DNA of 64,000 nt from an uncultured Lachnospiraceae bacterium (GTDB lineage Bacteria; Bacillota; Clostridia; Lachnospirales; Lachnospiraceae): NCBI GenBank assembly GCA_902775555.1, contig CACYMQ010000013.1:1-64000 (forward strand), read 5' to 3'. Position 1 is the first letter of the stretch; every line of letters begins with the position of its first letter. Shown in pieces: positions 49,136 to 58,819 of the stretch. The position numbers and the translations under genes are program-made. The notes under the pieces are model-generated. The model had not been told where the DNA came from. It ran no database searches and saw nothing but the letters and a program-made list of their open reading frames with translations.

Positions 49136-51319
49136 ATGTCTGAAAGAAAGATCAAGTTTAAACCTACCATTACCAAAGGGACCGCGAAGGTCCCTGTTGT
49201 GATGCAGCTGGAAGCGCTGGAATGCGGAGCTGCTTCACTGACGATGGTTATGGCATATTACGACAAATGGATCCCATTGGAACAGGTTCGTGCGGATTGC
49301 GGAGTTTCCCGTGACGGTTCGAATGCGAAAAACATCGCTCTTGCAGCAAGACGATACGGATTTAAGGTGTCGGCATTTAAGCGGAGTCCGAAAACGATCC
49401 GTGAGAAGGGGCAGTTCCCCTGTATCATCCATTGGAATTTCAATCACTTTGTTGTCCTTAACGGATTCAAGGGAAAATACGCATGTATTAACGATCCTGC
49501 AAAGGGATATGTCAAGATTCCCATGGAGGATTTTGACAAGGCCTTTACCGGAGTCACCATCAATCTGGTACCCGGTGATGACTTTAAGCCATCAGGAAAA
49601 AGGAAGAGCACTCTTGCATTTGTCCGGCGGCGGCTTATCGGAGCAAGCGCGGCGGTGGCTTTTGTTATGGTTGCCAGTGTGGTCAGCTATTCCTTTGGTC
49701 TGATCAATCCGGTCATGTCCAGGGTGTTCATGGACCGTATCCTTACGGGAGTAAATACAGGCTGGTTGAAGGGATTCATTTTGATCCTGGTAGGACTGGC
49801 TGCCCTGCAGATCCTCGCGGAGTGGATACGAACGGTCTATTCACTCAAGATCCACGGGAAGATGGCAATGGTGGGCAGTACCACATTTATGTGGAAAGTC
49901 CTGCGGATGCCGATGGAATTCTTCTCTCAGCGGATGGCAGGGGATATCCAGCTAAGACAGCAGGAGAATAATCTTCTGGCCGGAACGCTGATCAATACGG
50001 TGGCGCCGCTGGCAATGAATACCATCATGCTGGTCTTTTATCTCGTCATCATGCTGAGGTACAATCTGCTTCTGACCGTCATCGGTGTGGGAACAGTCAT
50101 TTTAAATATCGTCCTGTCCCGGGTGATCTCCGAGAAAAGAACGAATATCACCAGAGTACAGATGCGGGACGCCGGTAAGCTTGCAGGAACTACAGTTGCC
50201 GGCATAGAGATGATCGAAACCATCAAGGCAAGCGGCGCTGAGAACGGTTTCTTCCGTAAATGGGCCGGTTACCAGGCATCGGTAAACACACAGACGGTCC
50301 GTTTTTCCCGTTTGCAGCAATTGCTCGGTGCCGTACCGCAGCTTCTGGCTACACTGTCGGGATATGCTGTTCTGATCATCGGTATCTGGCTTTGCCTGGA
50401 CGGGAAATTCTCTCTGGGTGCGGTCATGGCATTTCAGGGCTTCATGACATCCTTTATGGTACCGGCGATGACACTCATCACTGCCGGCCAGACCATTCAG
50501 GAGATGCGCACCCAGATGGAGCGGATCGATGACGTGATGCAGTATCCCTCAGACAAAAATGTAACTATCGAAGTTGAGAGTGAAGAGCGTCTGAGAAAGC
50601 TTCGCGGAAATGTGGAACTGAAGAATATCACCTTCGGTTATTCAAGACTGGCAGAGCCTCTGATCAAGGACTTCTCCATGACACTGACTCCCGGAAGCCG
50701 AGTTGCCTTTGTGGGTACCTCGGGCTGTGGAAAGTCCACGCTTTCCAAACTGATCTCAGGACTTTACAATCCGTGGGAGGGAGAGATCCTTTTCGACGGA
50801 AAGAAGCGAAATGAGATACCGCGAAGTATCATGACCGGATCCGTTGCGGTTGTGGATCAGGATATCATCCTTTTTGAGGATACCATTGCGAATAATATTA
50901 AGATGTGGGACGATTCCATCAAGGATTTTGAGATGGTCCTTGCTGCCCGTGACGCACAGCTTCATGAGGATATCATGAAGCGTGAAGGCGGATATGAGTA
51001 CAAACTGACCTCCGGCGGTCGTGACCTTTCCGGCGGCCAGCGTCAGAGAATGGAGATCGCCCGGGTCCTGGCTCAGGATCCATCCATCATCATCCTGGAC
51101 GAAGCCACCTCGGCATTGGACGCCAAGACCGAATATGAGGTAGTAAACGCCATCAAGGACAGAGGGATCACCTGCATCGTAATCGCTCACCGGCTTTCCA
51201 CGATCCGTGACTGTGATGAGATCATCGTCCTGGAACGGGGGCAGGTGGTTGAGCGTGGAACACATGATGAGCTTATGGCGAATGGCGGGGCATATACTGA
51301 ACTTGTATCGAACGAATAA
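49136..51319 (+). CDS. NHLM-type peptide exporter with C39 leader peptidase, permease and ATPase
   Basis: The 727-residue protein has a C39 cysteine peptidase at 15-150 with Cys30 (ALECGAASL), His104 (NFNHFVVLNG) and Asp120 (INDPAKGY), all catalytic residues present. The six-helix permease spans about 165-440. The ATPase (490-727) has GTSGCGKST (about 527), LSGGQRQRMEIARVL and IIILDEATSALD. It should cut a double-Gly-type leader and export the peptide. Its gene overlaps nothing but is followed within 18 bases by the second transporter, as in NHLM bacteriocin clusters. Confidence 0.93.
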   Translation: MSERKIKFKPTITKGTAKVPVVMQLEALECGAASLTMVMAYYDKWIPLEQVRADCGVSRDGSNAKNIALAARRYGFKVSAFKRSPKTIREKGQFPCIIHWNFNHFVVLNGFKGKYACINDPAKGYVKIPMEDFDKAFTGVTINLVPGDDFKPSGKRKSTLAFVRRRLIGASAAVAFVMVASVVSYSFGLINPVMSRVFMDRILTGVNTGWLKGFILILVGLAALQILAEWIRTVYSLKIHGKMAMVGSTTFMWKVLRMPMEFFSQRMAGDIQLRQQENNLLAGTLINTVAPLAMNTIMLVFYLVIMLRYNLLLTVIGVGTVILNIVLSRVISEKRTNITRVQMRDAGKLAGTTVAGIEMIETIKASGAENGFFRKWAGYQASVNTQTVRFSRLQQLLGAVPQLLATLSGYAVLIIGIWLCLDGKFSLGAVMAFQGFMTSFMVPAMTLITAGQTIQEMRTQMERIDDVMQYPSDKNVTIEVESEERLRKLRGNVELKNITFGYSRLAEPLIKDFSMTLTPGSRVAFVGTSGCGKSTLSKLISGLYNPWEGEILFDGKKRNEIPRSIMTGSVAVVDQDIILFEDTIANNIKMWDDSIKDFEMVLAARDAQLHEDIMKREGGYEYKLTSGGRDLSGGQRQRMEIARVLAQDPSIIILDEATSALDAKTEYEVVNAIKDRGITCIVIAHRLSTIRDCDEIIVLERGQVVERGTHDELMANGGAYTELVSNE

Positions 51320-51336
51320 TGACGGAGGTCTGATCA

Positions 51337-53529
51337 TTGGGCTGGTTTGAAAAACAGGTAAAACAGAGAGAAGAACTGGATCAACAGCTTTTCGAGGATG
51401 CCTTCTTTCGTGCGGCAGAGGTCGTACTTGGGAAAAGAGTAGCCTCGGAAATGAGTGATGACCGGATCATTACGAAACAGGCCATTGAGGATATTCTGAA
51501 GTACTATCACTACAAGCCGGTGGAGATACCGAAGGCGGTGAAAGAGCATGAGGATCAGTTGGATTACAGCCTGCGTCCTCATGGGATCATGCGCCGGAAT
51601 ATCGACCTTACCGAAGGCTGGTATAAGGATACCTATGGCCCTGTGATGGCTTATTTTAAGGAGGACGGTTCTCCCGTTGCTCTGCTCCCGAGGAAAATGG
51701 GCGGGTATTATTATACAGACCGTGCTACGGGGAAGGTGGTCAGGATCAATGCCGGGACCATGGAGAAGTTCCGTACCGAGGCTTACTGTTTTTATAAGCC
51801 TCTTCCCCAGAAGAAACTTGGGATCCCGGACCTGATCATGTATATGAAACGATGCATGTCAGTATCCGATGTAGTATTTGTCGTGCTGGTATCCCTTTTG
51901 GGAACCGGGGTCGGCATGCTGATCCCGAGGATCACGAAAGCCCTCGCCGGCCCTGTGCTGCAAAGCGGAAAAATGTCGGTTCTCTGGGGCGCAGCGATCT
52001 GCATGATATGTGTTGCTGTGGTTTCGGGATTGATCACGGCCATTAACGGCCTGCTGGTACAGAGACTTAATACAAAAGCCTCCTTAAGCGTTGAGGCTGC
52101 CTTAATGATGCGGATACTGACACTTCCGGCGCCCTTCTTCCGGCAGTACAGTGCTGGAGAAATGTCACAGCGGGCTCAGTCGATAAAATTAATGAGTCAG
52201 TTGATCATGACAGTGCTTTTTACCACGGGACTGTCTTCCTTATTTTCGTTGCTTTATATTACACAGATCTTCAGTTTTACGCCGGCATTGGCAGTGCCTT
52301 CTCTGCTGGCAATACTGGCCAGTGCCGGTGTAACGCTGGTAGCCACACTTTTGCAGATCAAGGTGAGCCGGCGGAGGATGCAGCTGCAGGCTAAATCATC
52401 CGGACTTACTTACTCACTCATCACAGGCGTTCAGAAGATCAAGCTTGCCGGCGCGGAGAAGCGGGTATTCTCCAAATGGCTGCAGGCGTATGCCGATGAA
52501 GAGGAGATGACGTATAATCCGCCGATGTTCCTGAAGATCCATGTCGTGATCAACCTGGGAGTTACACTGATCTCCACTGCAGTGCTTTATGGCATGGCTG
52601 CGAAAAACGGTGTTGATCCGTCCGCTTATATCGCCTTCAATGCGGCTTACGGAAGCCTGATGGGGGCGTTCACCCTGCTTTCAACCATAGCGCTTCAGAT
52701 TTCGGATATCAAGCCCATGATTGAAATGGCAGAACCCTTCCTTAAGGCTGAGCCGGAGGTTGCGGATAATAAGGAAATGGTAACCTCCATCTCCGGGGCT
52801 GTGGAACTGAATAACGTATTTTTCCGATATTCGGAGAATACGCCCTATATCGTTAAAGATATGTCACTGAAGATCAGAGCCGGTGAATATATCGCCATCG
52901 TCGGAACGACAGGCTGCGGTAAGTCGACGCTGATGCGTCTGCTGCTGGGCTTTGAGAAACCCGAACGAGGTGCGATCTACTATGACAACAAGGATATGAA
53001 CGGTCTTGACCTCTGTTCTCTGAGGCGAAAGATCGGAGCTGTAACACAGAACGGCGGACTCTTCCAGGGGGATCTCTATTCCAATATTGTAATATCCGCT
53101 CCGGAGCTTACATTAAATGACGCCTGGGAAGCGGCTGAGATCGCCGGGCTGGCGGAGGACATCCGTAACATGCCCATGGGCATGCAGACCATGGTTTCCG
53201 AGGGCCAGGGCGGTATATCGGGAGGGCAGAAGCAGAGGCTTATGATCGCCCGGGCAGTGGCGCCAAAGCCGAAACTCCTCATGTTTGATGAGGCGACTTC
53301 CGCTTTGGATAACCGGACACAGAAGCAGGTCTCCGAGGCCCTTGACAGGATGGGATGTACAAGGATCGTCATCGCTCACAGGCTTTCCACCATTAAAAAC
53401 TGCGACCGCATCCTGGTCCTTGATCAGGGTAAGATCATTGAAGACGGCAATTATGAAGAACTGATCCAAAAGGGCGGTTTCTTTGCGGAACTGGTGGAAC
53501 GGCAGAGACTGGATACCGCTGCAGGTTAA
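51337..53529 (+). CDS. Second NHLM-type ABC exporter (permease-ATPase, no peptidase)
   Basis: TTG 51337 after GGAGGT gives 730 residues. The N-terminal region of about 150 residues is not a C39 peptidase (no Cys/His pair); it is an NHLM-specific domain (YGPVMAYFKEDGSPVALLPR; GKVVRINAGTMEKF) of the degenerate leader-binding type. The permease follows at about 160-440, and the ATPase with GTTGCGKST (about 525), ISGGQKQRLMIARAV and LLMFDEATSALD. The first transporter with peptidase and this one without are the typical NHLM pair and may work together. Confidence 0.92.
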   Translation: MGWFEKQVKQREELDQQLFEDAFFRAAEVVLGKRVASEMSDDRIITKQAIEDILKYYHYKPVEIPKAVKEHEDQLDYSLRPHGIMRRNIDLTEGWYKDTYGPVMAYFKEDGSPVALLPRKMGGYYYTDRATGKVVRINAGTMEKFRTEAYCFYKPLPQKKLGIPDLIMYMKRCMSVSDVVFVVLVSLLGTGVGMLIPRITKALAGPVLQSGKMSVLWGAAICMICVAVVSGLITAINGLLVQRLNTKASLSVEAALMMRILTLPAPFFRQYSAGEMSQRAQSIKLMSQLIMTVLFTTGLSSLFSLLYITQIFSFTPALAVPSLLAILASAGVTLVATLLQIKVSRRRMQLQAKSSGLTYSLITGVQKIKLAGAEKRVFSKWLQAYADEEEMTYNPPMFLKIHVVINLGVTLISTAVLYGMAAKNGVDPSAYIAFNAAYGSLMGAFTLLSTIALQISDIKPMIEMAEPFLKAEPEVADNKEMVTSISGAVELNNVFFRYSENTPYIVKDMSLKIRAGEYIAIVGTTGCGKSTLMRLLLGFEKPERGAIYYDNKDMNGLDLCSLRRKIGAVTQNGGLFQGDLYSNIVISAPELTLNDAWEAAEIAGLAEDIRNMPMGMQTMVSEGQGGISGGQKQRLMIARAVAPKPKLLMFDEATSALDNRTQKQVSEALDRMGCTRIVIAHRLSTIKNCDRILVLDQGKIIEDGNYEELIQKGGFFAELVERQRLDTAAG

Positions 53530-53588
53530 GATATGATCCTTTGGCAAAAGATTCGTAAAGTATTGGAATAAACAGGCAGGAACAAGAG

Positions 53589-54440
53589 ATGACAAATGAG
53601 ATGAAGGAATTGTCTGATGAATTTCACCTGAATGATGAGGAGAGGGCGGTTTTCGGGGAATACACGAAGAATCGGTTTGCGGATGCAGAAGAGATCGAAA
53701 AACCGGATACACATTTCCTTGCTCTATGGGACAGGATCCTGATCTATTCAGGTCTGGCCGGTGTGGACAGAGCGATCAATGATAAGATCTGTGCAAAACG
53801 GCCGGTGGATTTTCGGTCGCCTCAGACGCTGAAGATGGAGATCTATGACTCTGTGGCAGGAAAGATCCCCATTATCTATGTCCGTGACACGGATGATTTC
53901 GAACAACTGGTGACCAATATCGCCTATCAGGGGAACCGGCCGGAGAATATCTCTGCCACCGGAGCATCCTTTATCTCCGGGAAGACCACCCGGTTTATCA
54001 TCCTCTCCGCAAAGCCCTACAGCAATGTTCCGGCCATGGAACTGGGACTTCCGGATGAAGCGGATTGGGAAGAAAAGTCGCTGATCCTGCGACGGGGACA
54101 TGAGTGCACCCATTATTTTACGAAGCAGACCTACGGGATCACGAATAATATCCTGCATGATGAGATCATGGCGGATTTCATAGGGATGATCGAGGCATTT
54201 GGGTTTTATAAGGCCGAATGGTTCCTTCGGTTTATGGGGATCATTGAAGGCAGCGGAGACCGGCTCAGTTTCTACACCGGGAATCTTCCGGAAAATGTAC
54301 AAAAAGCCGTATCTAAGCTTGCGGAGCTTTGTGCGTATAAGCTGGAGAAATGGTCACTTACGGACGGCTTTCATACCCTGACCACCGGTGAGAGGATCAA
54401 ATATATGTGCAAAGCCGGATTTAACGGCCTTCTGCAGTAA
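53589..54440 (+). CDS. HExxH zinc-metalloprotease-like protein of the NHLM locus
   Basis: The 283-residue soluble protein has an HExxH motif at His171-Glu172-His175 (RRGHECTHYFTKQTYG) and a Glu at 192 in ILHDEIMADFIGMIEAF, the spacing expected for the third ligand of a gluzincin-like site. No signal peptide and no membrane helix are seen. It lies 60 bases after the second exporter. A role in removing part of the precursor in the cytosol is inferred from position and motif. I do not recognise a named family. Confidence 0.7.
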   Translation: MTNEMKELSDEFHLNDEERAVFGEYTKNRFADAEEIEKPDTHFLALWDRILIYSGLAGVDRAINDKICAKRPVDFRSPQTLKMEIYDSVAGKIPIIYVRDTDDFEQLVTNIAYQGNRPENISATGASFISGKTTRFIILSAKPYSNVPAMELGLPDEADWEEKSLILRRGHECTHYFTKQTYGITNNILHDEIMADFIGMIEAFGFYKAEWFLRFMGIIEGSGDRLSFYTGNLPENVQKAVSKLAELCAYKLEKWSLTDGFHTLTTGERIKYMCKAGFNGLLQ

Positions 54441-54510
54441 AGTGAATATCAGCTGTATTCGGGAAAAGATTATAGAGCAGTGAGGGAATATCCGGCGCTG
54501 CGGTATGGAG

Positions 54511-54543
54511 CCGGGGAGAGACGGATGAAAAGTCACTCCCCGG
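54511..54543. terminator. Hairpin between convergent genes
   Basis: CCGGGGAG-A-GAC and GTC-A-CTCCCCGG form an 11-bp interrupted stem over the stop codon of the minus-strand TIR gene. It lacks a T-tract. It may stop transcription from both sides; the 92-base gap shows nothing else. Confidence 0.45.
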
Positions 54544-57500
54544 TGATCTCTATGCCGTACTTCGCCTTTACTTCATCGGGCATAGTATTACCGTTCAGTA
54601 TGTCCCCGGCCTTTTTGATCAGGTCATTTACGGAATAATGGGAAAAGTATCCCACATTGTAGACCGTTTCGATCGGGTGGGAATATACATAGAATCTGTC
54701 GCTGGGGGCATGATATCCGAAACACCTCATAATGGAGGTTTCTTCATACCATGTCTCCGTTTCAATAATGTTCAGGGTGTCGCCAAGCTGAAGATACAGA
54801 AGTCCGTTTTCGTCATTGAATTTAAAATCCACACGTTCATCCCATGTACCGGGAACGGTCAGATCACTTTGGCCGAGCAGCGTCCCTGTTTCGGCGTTGT
54901 AGCGATACAGACATCCATCGATAGAGGGAACAAGGAGGAAAGATTGATCCTCTTTGGAGTAGAAGCAGATTCCCAGCGGGGTAGTAGGGCAGTTGATCAC
55001 TGTATCCACGTCTTTGTCCACAGAGATCAGCCGGATATCTTTTCTGTCGGAGAAGGCGAAAATATCCCGGTTCGGATCATAGGCATAAAATGCCGTGGTC
55101 CAGTCCATTGGAACCTCCAGGTGTTTTATACTACCGTCACTCAGGTCCAAAAGCATGGTTTCATTGACAGCGCTCAGAAGAACGGAGTTTCGCTGAGGGA
55201 TCCATTTGGGTGAATCGTTGATGATCAGATCGTTCGGATCATCTGAGAGCTTATATTCGGATATTTCCTTTGTGTCCGGATCATAGATGCAGAGCTTCCT
55301 GGAATCCGAATGATCCTTAGTGCAATAGTAGAACTTACCGTCGCTGAAGGAACAGATATCCCAGTCGATGGATGTTTCATCCTCAGCAAGAACAAAACCT
55401 GTGAATGTACCGGTTCTGGGGTCGATGTCCAATATCTTGTATTCCTTCTGTTCATATATATATCCGATATAGAAATGTGAATCCTTCGATCCGAGAAAAC
55501 TGATGACGTAGGGACTGAGACTGGCGCCGTTTTCCGAAAGGGGTATTCTGCTGAGCTGTTCCCCCGTAGACGGATCTGCAAGGGTAAGAACGAGGAGCTG
55601 TTCGCTTTCCGGGGCCGTGATCACTCCGGGGAAGGTATCAGGTGACTCGTATGAGAGGATCGCAAACACCCGGTCATCGATATAGCTTTTTTCCGGAGAA
55701 CTTATATGGCTGCCGGATTTCAACTCATTCAACCCCACGTCATATACATAAAGCCCATATTGAATGATCTCCGATGAGTTGAAAACATGAGCAAAGAAAC
55801 CGGAATCGGGACTGTAGATCATCTGATCCAGGTTATCTGTAAAGTGTGCATCCATCCTTATGCCGTCTGCAGTGGTCGGAAAAGCCAGGGTGCCTTCCTT
55901 CGTGACATAGAGAGGCCAGTCGTCGTCCCCGGAAGCATGTCCCAATATAATGGATTCATTGGTGTTATGGCTTGCAATGAGTGTGCCATCCGAAATTCTG
56001 TATATTTCCGCTTTGTTTGCATAATAATAGGCAACTGCGCCGGATTTGGGAAGCAGAAGGAATTTACTGTGTATCAATACATTTGTACTGTTGAAATCAC
56101 GATGCCAGAGTTCCCTGGAGGTATTTGGATCAAAGCAAAGGATCTTTACATGATCGGTCTTGGCAAAGGTACTGCTCCTGAACGATGAACTGGAGGATGT
56201 CACATCTACAGGACATGCCATGATAAGATGGTCCGTATCTCCCCAGATGAAGTCGGTGATATATTCTTTCGGGTCGATCTCACGTGTTGTACCGCTTTGA
56301 ATATCATAAATGTATATCAGGCTGGAGGCTACGTCCTTGAAGATGATAACGGCGATCTTATTGTTGTCCGGAGATAACCTGAGTGTGGATATGGACATTA
56401 TATTTTCGTATTCCATAGGAGGAAGCTCGTAGGAAGCGATCATAGAACCATCCTCCGGATCCAGACGGATCAGTTTAAAATCTTTTGTCGAAAGCAAAAT
56501 GCTGTTATCCGGGAACATCACAATATCGGAATTGGGAATGTTGTTCACCGAAATAGCCTTCTCCCAAAGACAGGCACCGTCAGATAACCGGTAGGTGCTT
56601 GTCTTTTCGGGATAAAGAACAAGAAGCCGGTCATCAGGAAGAAGTGCAATGCCATCCAGATTCCCCTGTCTGTCCAGACTGAAAAGAAGTTCATGACTCT
56701 CTGTGTCCCAGACCCGAACATTTCCGGTATTGTCCCAGGCGGCAAGTCTTTTCCCTGAAGAGGACAGAAGACAGTTATCATTATTCATGCTGTCAGGCAT
56801 ACGGTAGCTCCAGGTATCCTTAATACCGATACCTTCAAGTGTCGTATAGGAATAAGTGGAATCAGCCAGTGCTCTGACGGCCTGCGGGGTAATGGGACGG
56901 GTATCGCCGGCTTTCCTGGGTACGGACTCAAGGGCCAGCTGCAGGGCCAGGATACGCTGGTCGTTTTTCATGGCATCCATGGATTCATATGCAAGATAGA
57001 TAGACTGATTCCGAAGGGAGTTTTCGAGATTCTTACGGATCTGGATACTGTTGTAGATCAGATATGCGTCGAAGGCGATTATGGCGGCTATGATCAGGGA
57101 TACAGCGATGATCATTCGCCGGATCATGAAAGCACGACGGCGGTTCAACAGCTCATCATAAGAACATTCCAGCAGCTTGGAAGCAAGCCGGGGGAGTTCT
57201 TCTTTTTTTGCTTTTCTCCTGGGTAATCTGTAGTCGCAGGAAAGCGGTTCCTGCGGAACGCGGACAGTACGGGTGTTTCCGTCCGGATCGGTTACGGTCT
57301 CTTCCTCATACTTTAGAATATCGGGGATCACGTCCTCCGGCTCACCGTCCACCAGAACGGTGGTGATCTGGCGGCGGGTATGGTTACGAAGGAAATATTC
57401 GATCTCCCTTTGTACCCAGATTGATTCTTTGGTGGTAGTGGAACAGATCACGATAAGGTGTTCTGCATTATCCAAAGCTTCGGAAAGCTCGGAAGTAAGA

Positions 57501-57682
57501 TCACTTGCAGCACCAAGCTCATCCTTATCAAGAAATATACGGTCTATCCTTTTTCTTCCGGTGGCTTTTCTGATCTTAGAGGGAATATAAAAATGCTCCA
57601 GATCAGATTGTATCCTGCTTGCTATACGGATATCGTTTTCGGAATGACGATATGAGATAAAAGCATCATAATGGTCGATCAT
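54533..57682 (-). CDS. TIR domain - transmembrane helix - beta-propeller protein
   Basis: ATG 57682 (after TGGAGGACACC) gives 1049 residues; the start at 57709 is less likely. A TIR domain lies at residues 1-135 (YDAFISYRHSENDIRIASRI; FLDKDELGAASDLTSELSEA; and STTTKESIWVQREIEYFL, whose Glu is at the place of the catalytic Glu in NAD-cleaving TIRs). One membrane helix follows at about 190-212 after RRRAFMIRRM, which by the positive-inside rule keeps TIR inside. A long WD40-like or similar propeller region (about 270-1000, WDNTGNVRVWDTESHELLFS) would then be outside. It runs convergent to the NHLM operon. Confidence 0.82.
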   Translation of the reverse strand: MIDHYDAFISYRHSENDIRIASRIQSDLEHFYIPSKIRKATGRKRIDRIFLDKDELGAASDLTSELSEALDNAEHLIVICSTTTKESIWVQREIEYFLRNHTRRQITTVLVDGEPEDVIPDILKYEEETVTDPDGNTRTVRVPQEPLSCDYRLPRRKAKKEELPRLASKLLECSYDELLNRRRAFMIRRMIIAVSLIIAAIIAFDAYLIYNSIQIRKNLENSLRNQSIYLAYESMDAMKNDQRILALQLALESVPRKAGDTRPITPQAVRALADSTYSYTTLEGIGIKDTWSYRMPDSMNNDNCLLSSSGKRLAAWDNTGNVRVWDTESHELLFSLDRQGNLDGIALLPDDRLLVLYPEKTSTYRLSDGACLWEKAISVNNIPNSDIVMFPDNSILLSTKDFKLIRLDPEDGSMIASYELPPMEYENIMSISTLRLSPDNNKIAVIIFKDVASSLIYIYDIQSGTTREIDPKEYITDFIWGDTDHLIMACPVDVTSSSSSFRSSTFAKTDHVKILCFDPNTSRELWHRDFNSTNVLIHSKFLLLPKSGAVAYYYANKAEIYRISDGTLIASHNTNESIILGHASGDDDWPLYVTKEGTLAFPTTADGIRMDAHFTDNLDQMIYSPDSGFFAHVFNSSEIIQYGLYVYDVGLNELKSGSHISSPEKSYIDDRVFAILSYESPDTFPGVITAPESEQLLVLTLADPSTGEQLSRIPLSENGASLSPYVISFLGSKDSHFYIGYIYEQKEYKILDIDPRTGTFTGFVLAEDETSIDWDICSFSDGKFYYCTKDHSDSRKLCIYDPDTKEISEYKLSDDPNDLIINDSPKWIPQRNSVLLSAVNETMLLDLSDGSIKHLEVPMDWTTAFYAYDPNRDIFAFSDRKDIRLISVDKDVDTVINCPTTPLGICFYSKEDQSFLLVPSIDGCLYRYNAETGTLLGQSDLTVPGTWDERVDFKFNDENGLLYLQLGDTLNIIETETWYEETSIMRCFGYHAPSDRFYVYSHPIETVYNVGYFSHYSVNDLIKKAGDILNGNTMPDEVKAKYGIEITGE

Positions 57683-57887
57683 TAAAGGTGTCCTCCATAA
57701 AACGGACAATAACTATCTGTAACATTGTAAAGGAAAAAATCGATCTTGTAAATGAATCCCGTGTCATTGAGGAAAAAACAGGACGGATATCAGCATGGAA
57801 AGTGGACTTTGCAGTTGAATCTGTATTATACTGAAAAAGTCGGATCACAGGCTGACCGGGGTCAGTAAGAACAACGGAGATAAAAAA

Positions 57888-58682
57888 ATGGAAATAAGAG
57901 ATAACAGGATTGATGCGGGCAAAGCGTTTGACTGGGGCAGGACGTCAGAGGAGTATGCCAGATTCAGGGATATATATCCGGATATCTTTTACCGGAAGAT
58001 CGTGGACAGGGGATTATGCGTGAAGGGGCAGAGAGTACTTGATCTCGGAACCGGGACAGGAGTACTCCCCCGCAATATGTATCAGTACGGAGCCGAATGG
58101 ATCGGTACGGATATCTCGGAAGAGCAGATCCGCCAGGCAGAGATCCTGGCGGATGCCGGGAATATGAAGATTGATTTTAAGGCTGTGCCTACGGAACAAC
58201 TTGATTTCCCGAAGGAGAGTTTCGATGTGATCACAGCCTGTCAGTGCTTTTGGTATTTTGATCATGAGAAGGTCATGCCGAAGCTTTCCGGGATGCTGAA
58301 ACCTGACGGCAAGCTGCTCATTTTATATATGGCATGGCTTCCTTTTGAGGATCAGATCGCCGGTGCGAGTGAGGAGCTTGTGCTGAAATACAGTCCCAAC
58401 TGGTCAGGAGCCCGGGAAATCCGTCATCCGATATGGATCCCTGATGTAGCTTTGGAATATTTCACGCTTACGGAGCATGAAGAGTACGATCTGATGGTAC
58501 CTTTTTCCAGAGCAACCTGGCACGGGAGGATGAGAGCCTGCCGTGGCGTCGGACCATCCTTATCTCCGGAAGAACTCGAAAAGTGGGATGCAGAACATAC
58601 GGAACTCTTAAACCGGATCGCACCGGAAGAGTTTGAAGTCCTGCATTATGCGGCTCTGGCAGTACTGGAAAAAGTAAAGTAA
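57888..58682 (+). CDS. Class I SAM-dependent methyltransferase
   Basis: The 264-residue protein has motif I VLDLGTGTGVLPRNM (about 49), motif II WIGTDISEEQIRQAE, motif IV DVITACQCFWYFDH, and the post-IV MLKPDGKLLILYM, as in UbiE/BioC-like small-molecule methyltransferases. AACGGAGATAAAAAA precedes the ATG. It is divergent from the TIR gene (205-base gap with no other gene seen) and 137 bases before the giant gene. The substrate is unknown. Confidence 0.88.
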   Translation: MEIRDNRIDAGKAFDWGRTSEEYARFRDIYPDIFYRKIVDRGLCVKGQRVLDLGTGTGVLPRNMYQYGAEWIGTDISEEQIRQAEILADAGNMKIDFKAVPTEQLDFPKESFDVITACQCFWYFDHEKVMPKLSGMLKPDGKLLILYMAWLPFEDQIAGASEELVLKYSPNWSGAREIRHPIWIPDVALEYFTLTEHEEYDLMVPFSRATWHGRMRACRGVGPSLSPEELEKWDAEHTELLNRIAPEEFEVLHYAALAVLEKVK

Positions 58683-58819
58683 CTACCTGTGCCGTGCCGC
58701 ATTGTTCAGTATAGAAACTTTAACTGACAATGATTATTTGTTATAATTAATTATTAGGACTTTGAAAGGATGCGTAAAAACAGATGATGTAGATGAGTTT
58801 TGTTTTATAGGAGGACACA

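Noticed and set aside
53534..53572. Twelve-residue open frame between exporter and protease as a precursor peptide
   Set aside because: MILWQKIRKVLE has no leader motif and no ribosome binding site.
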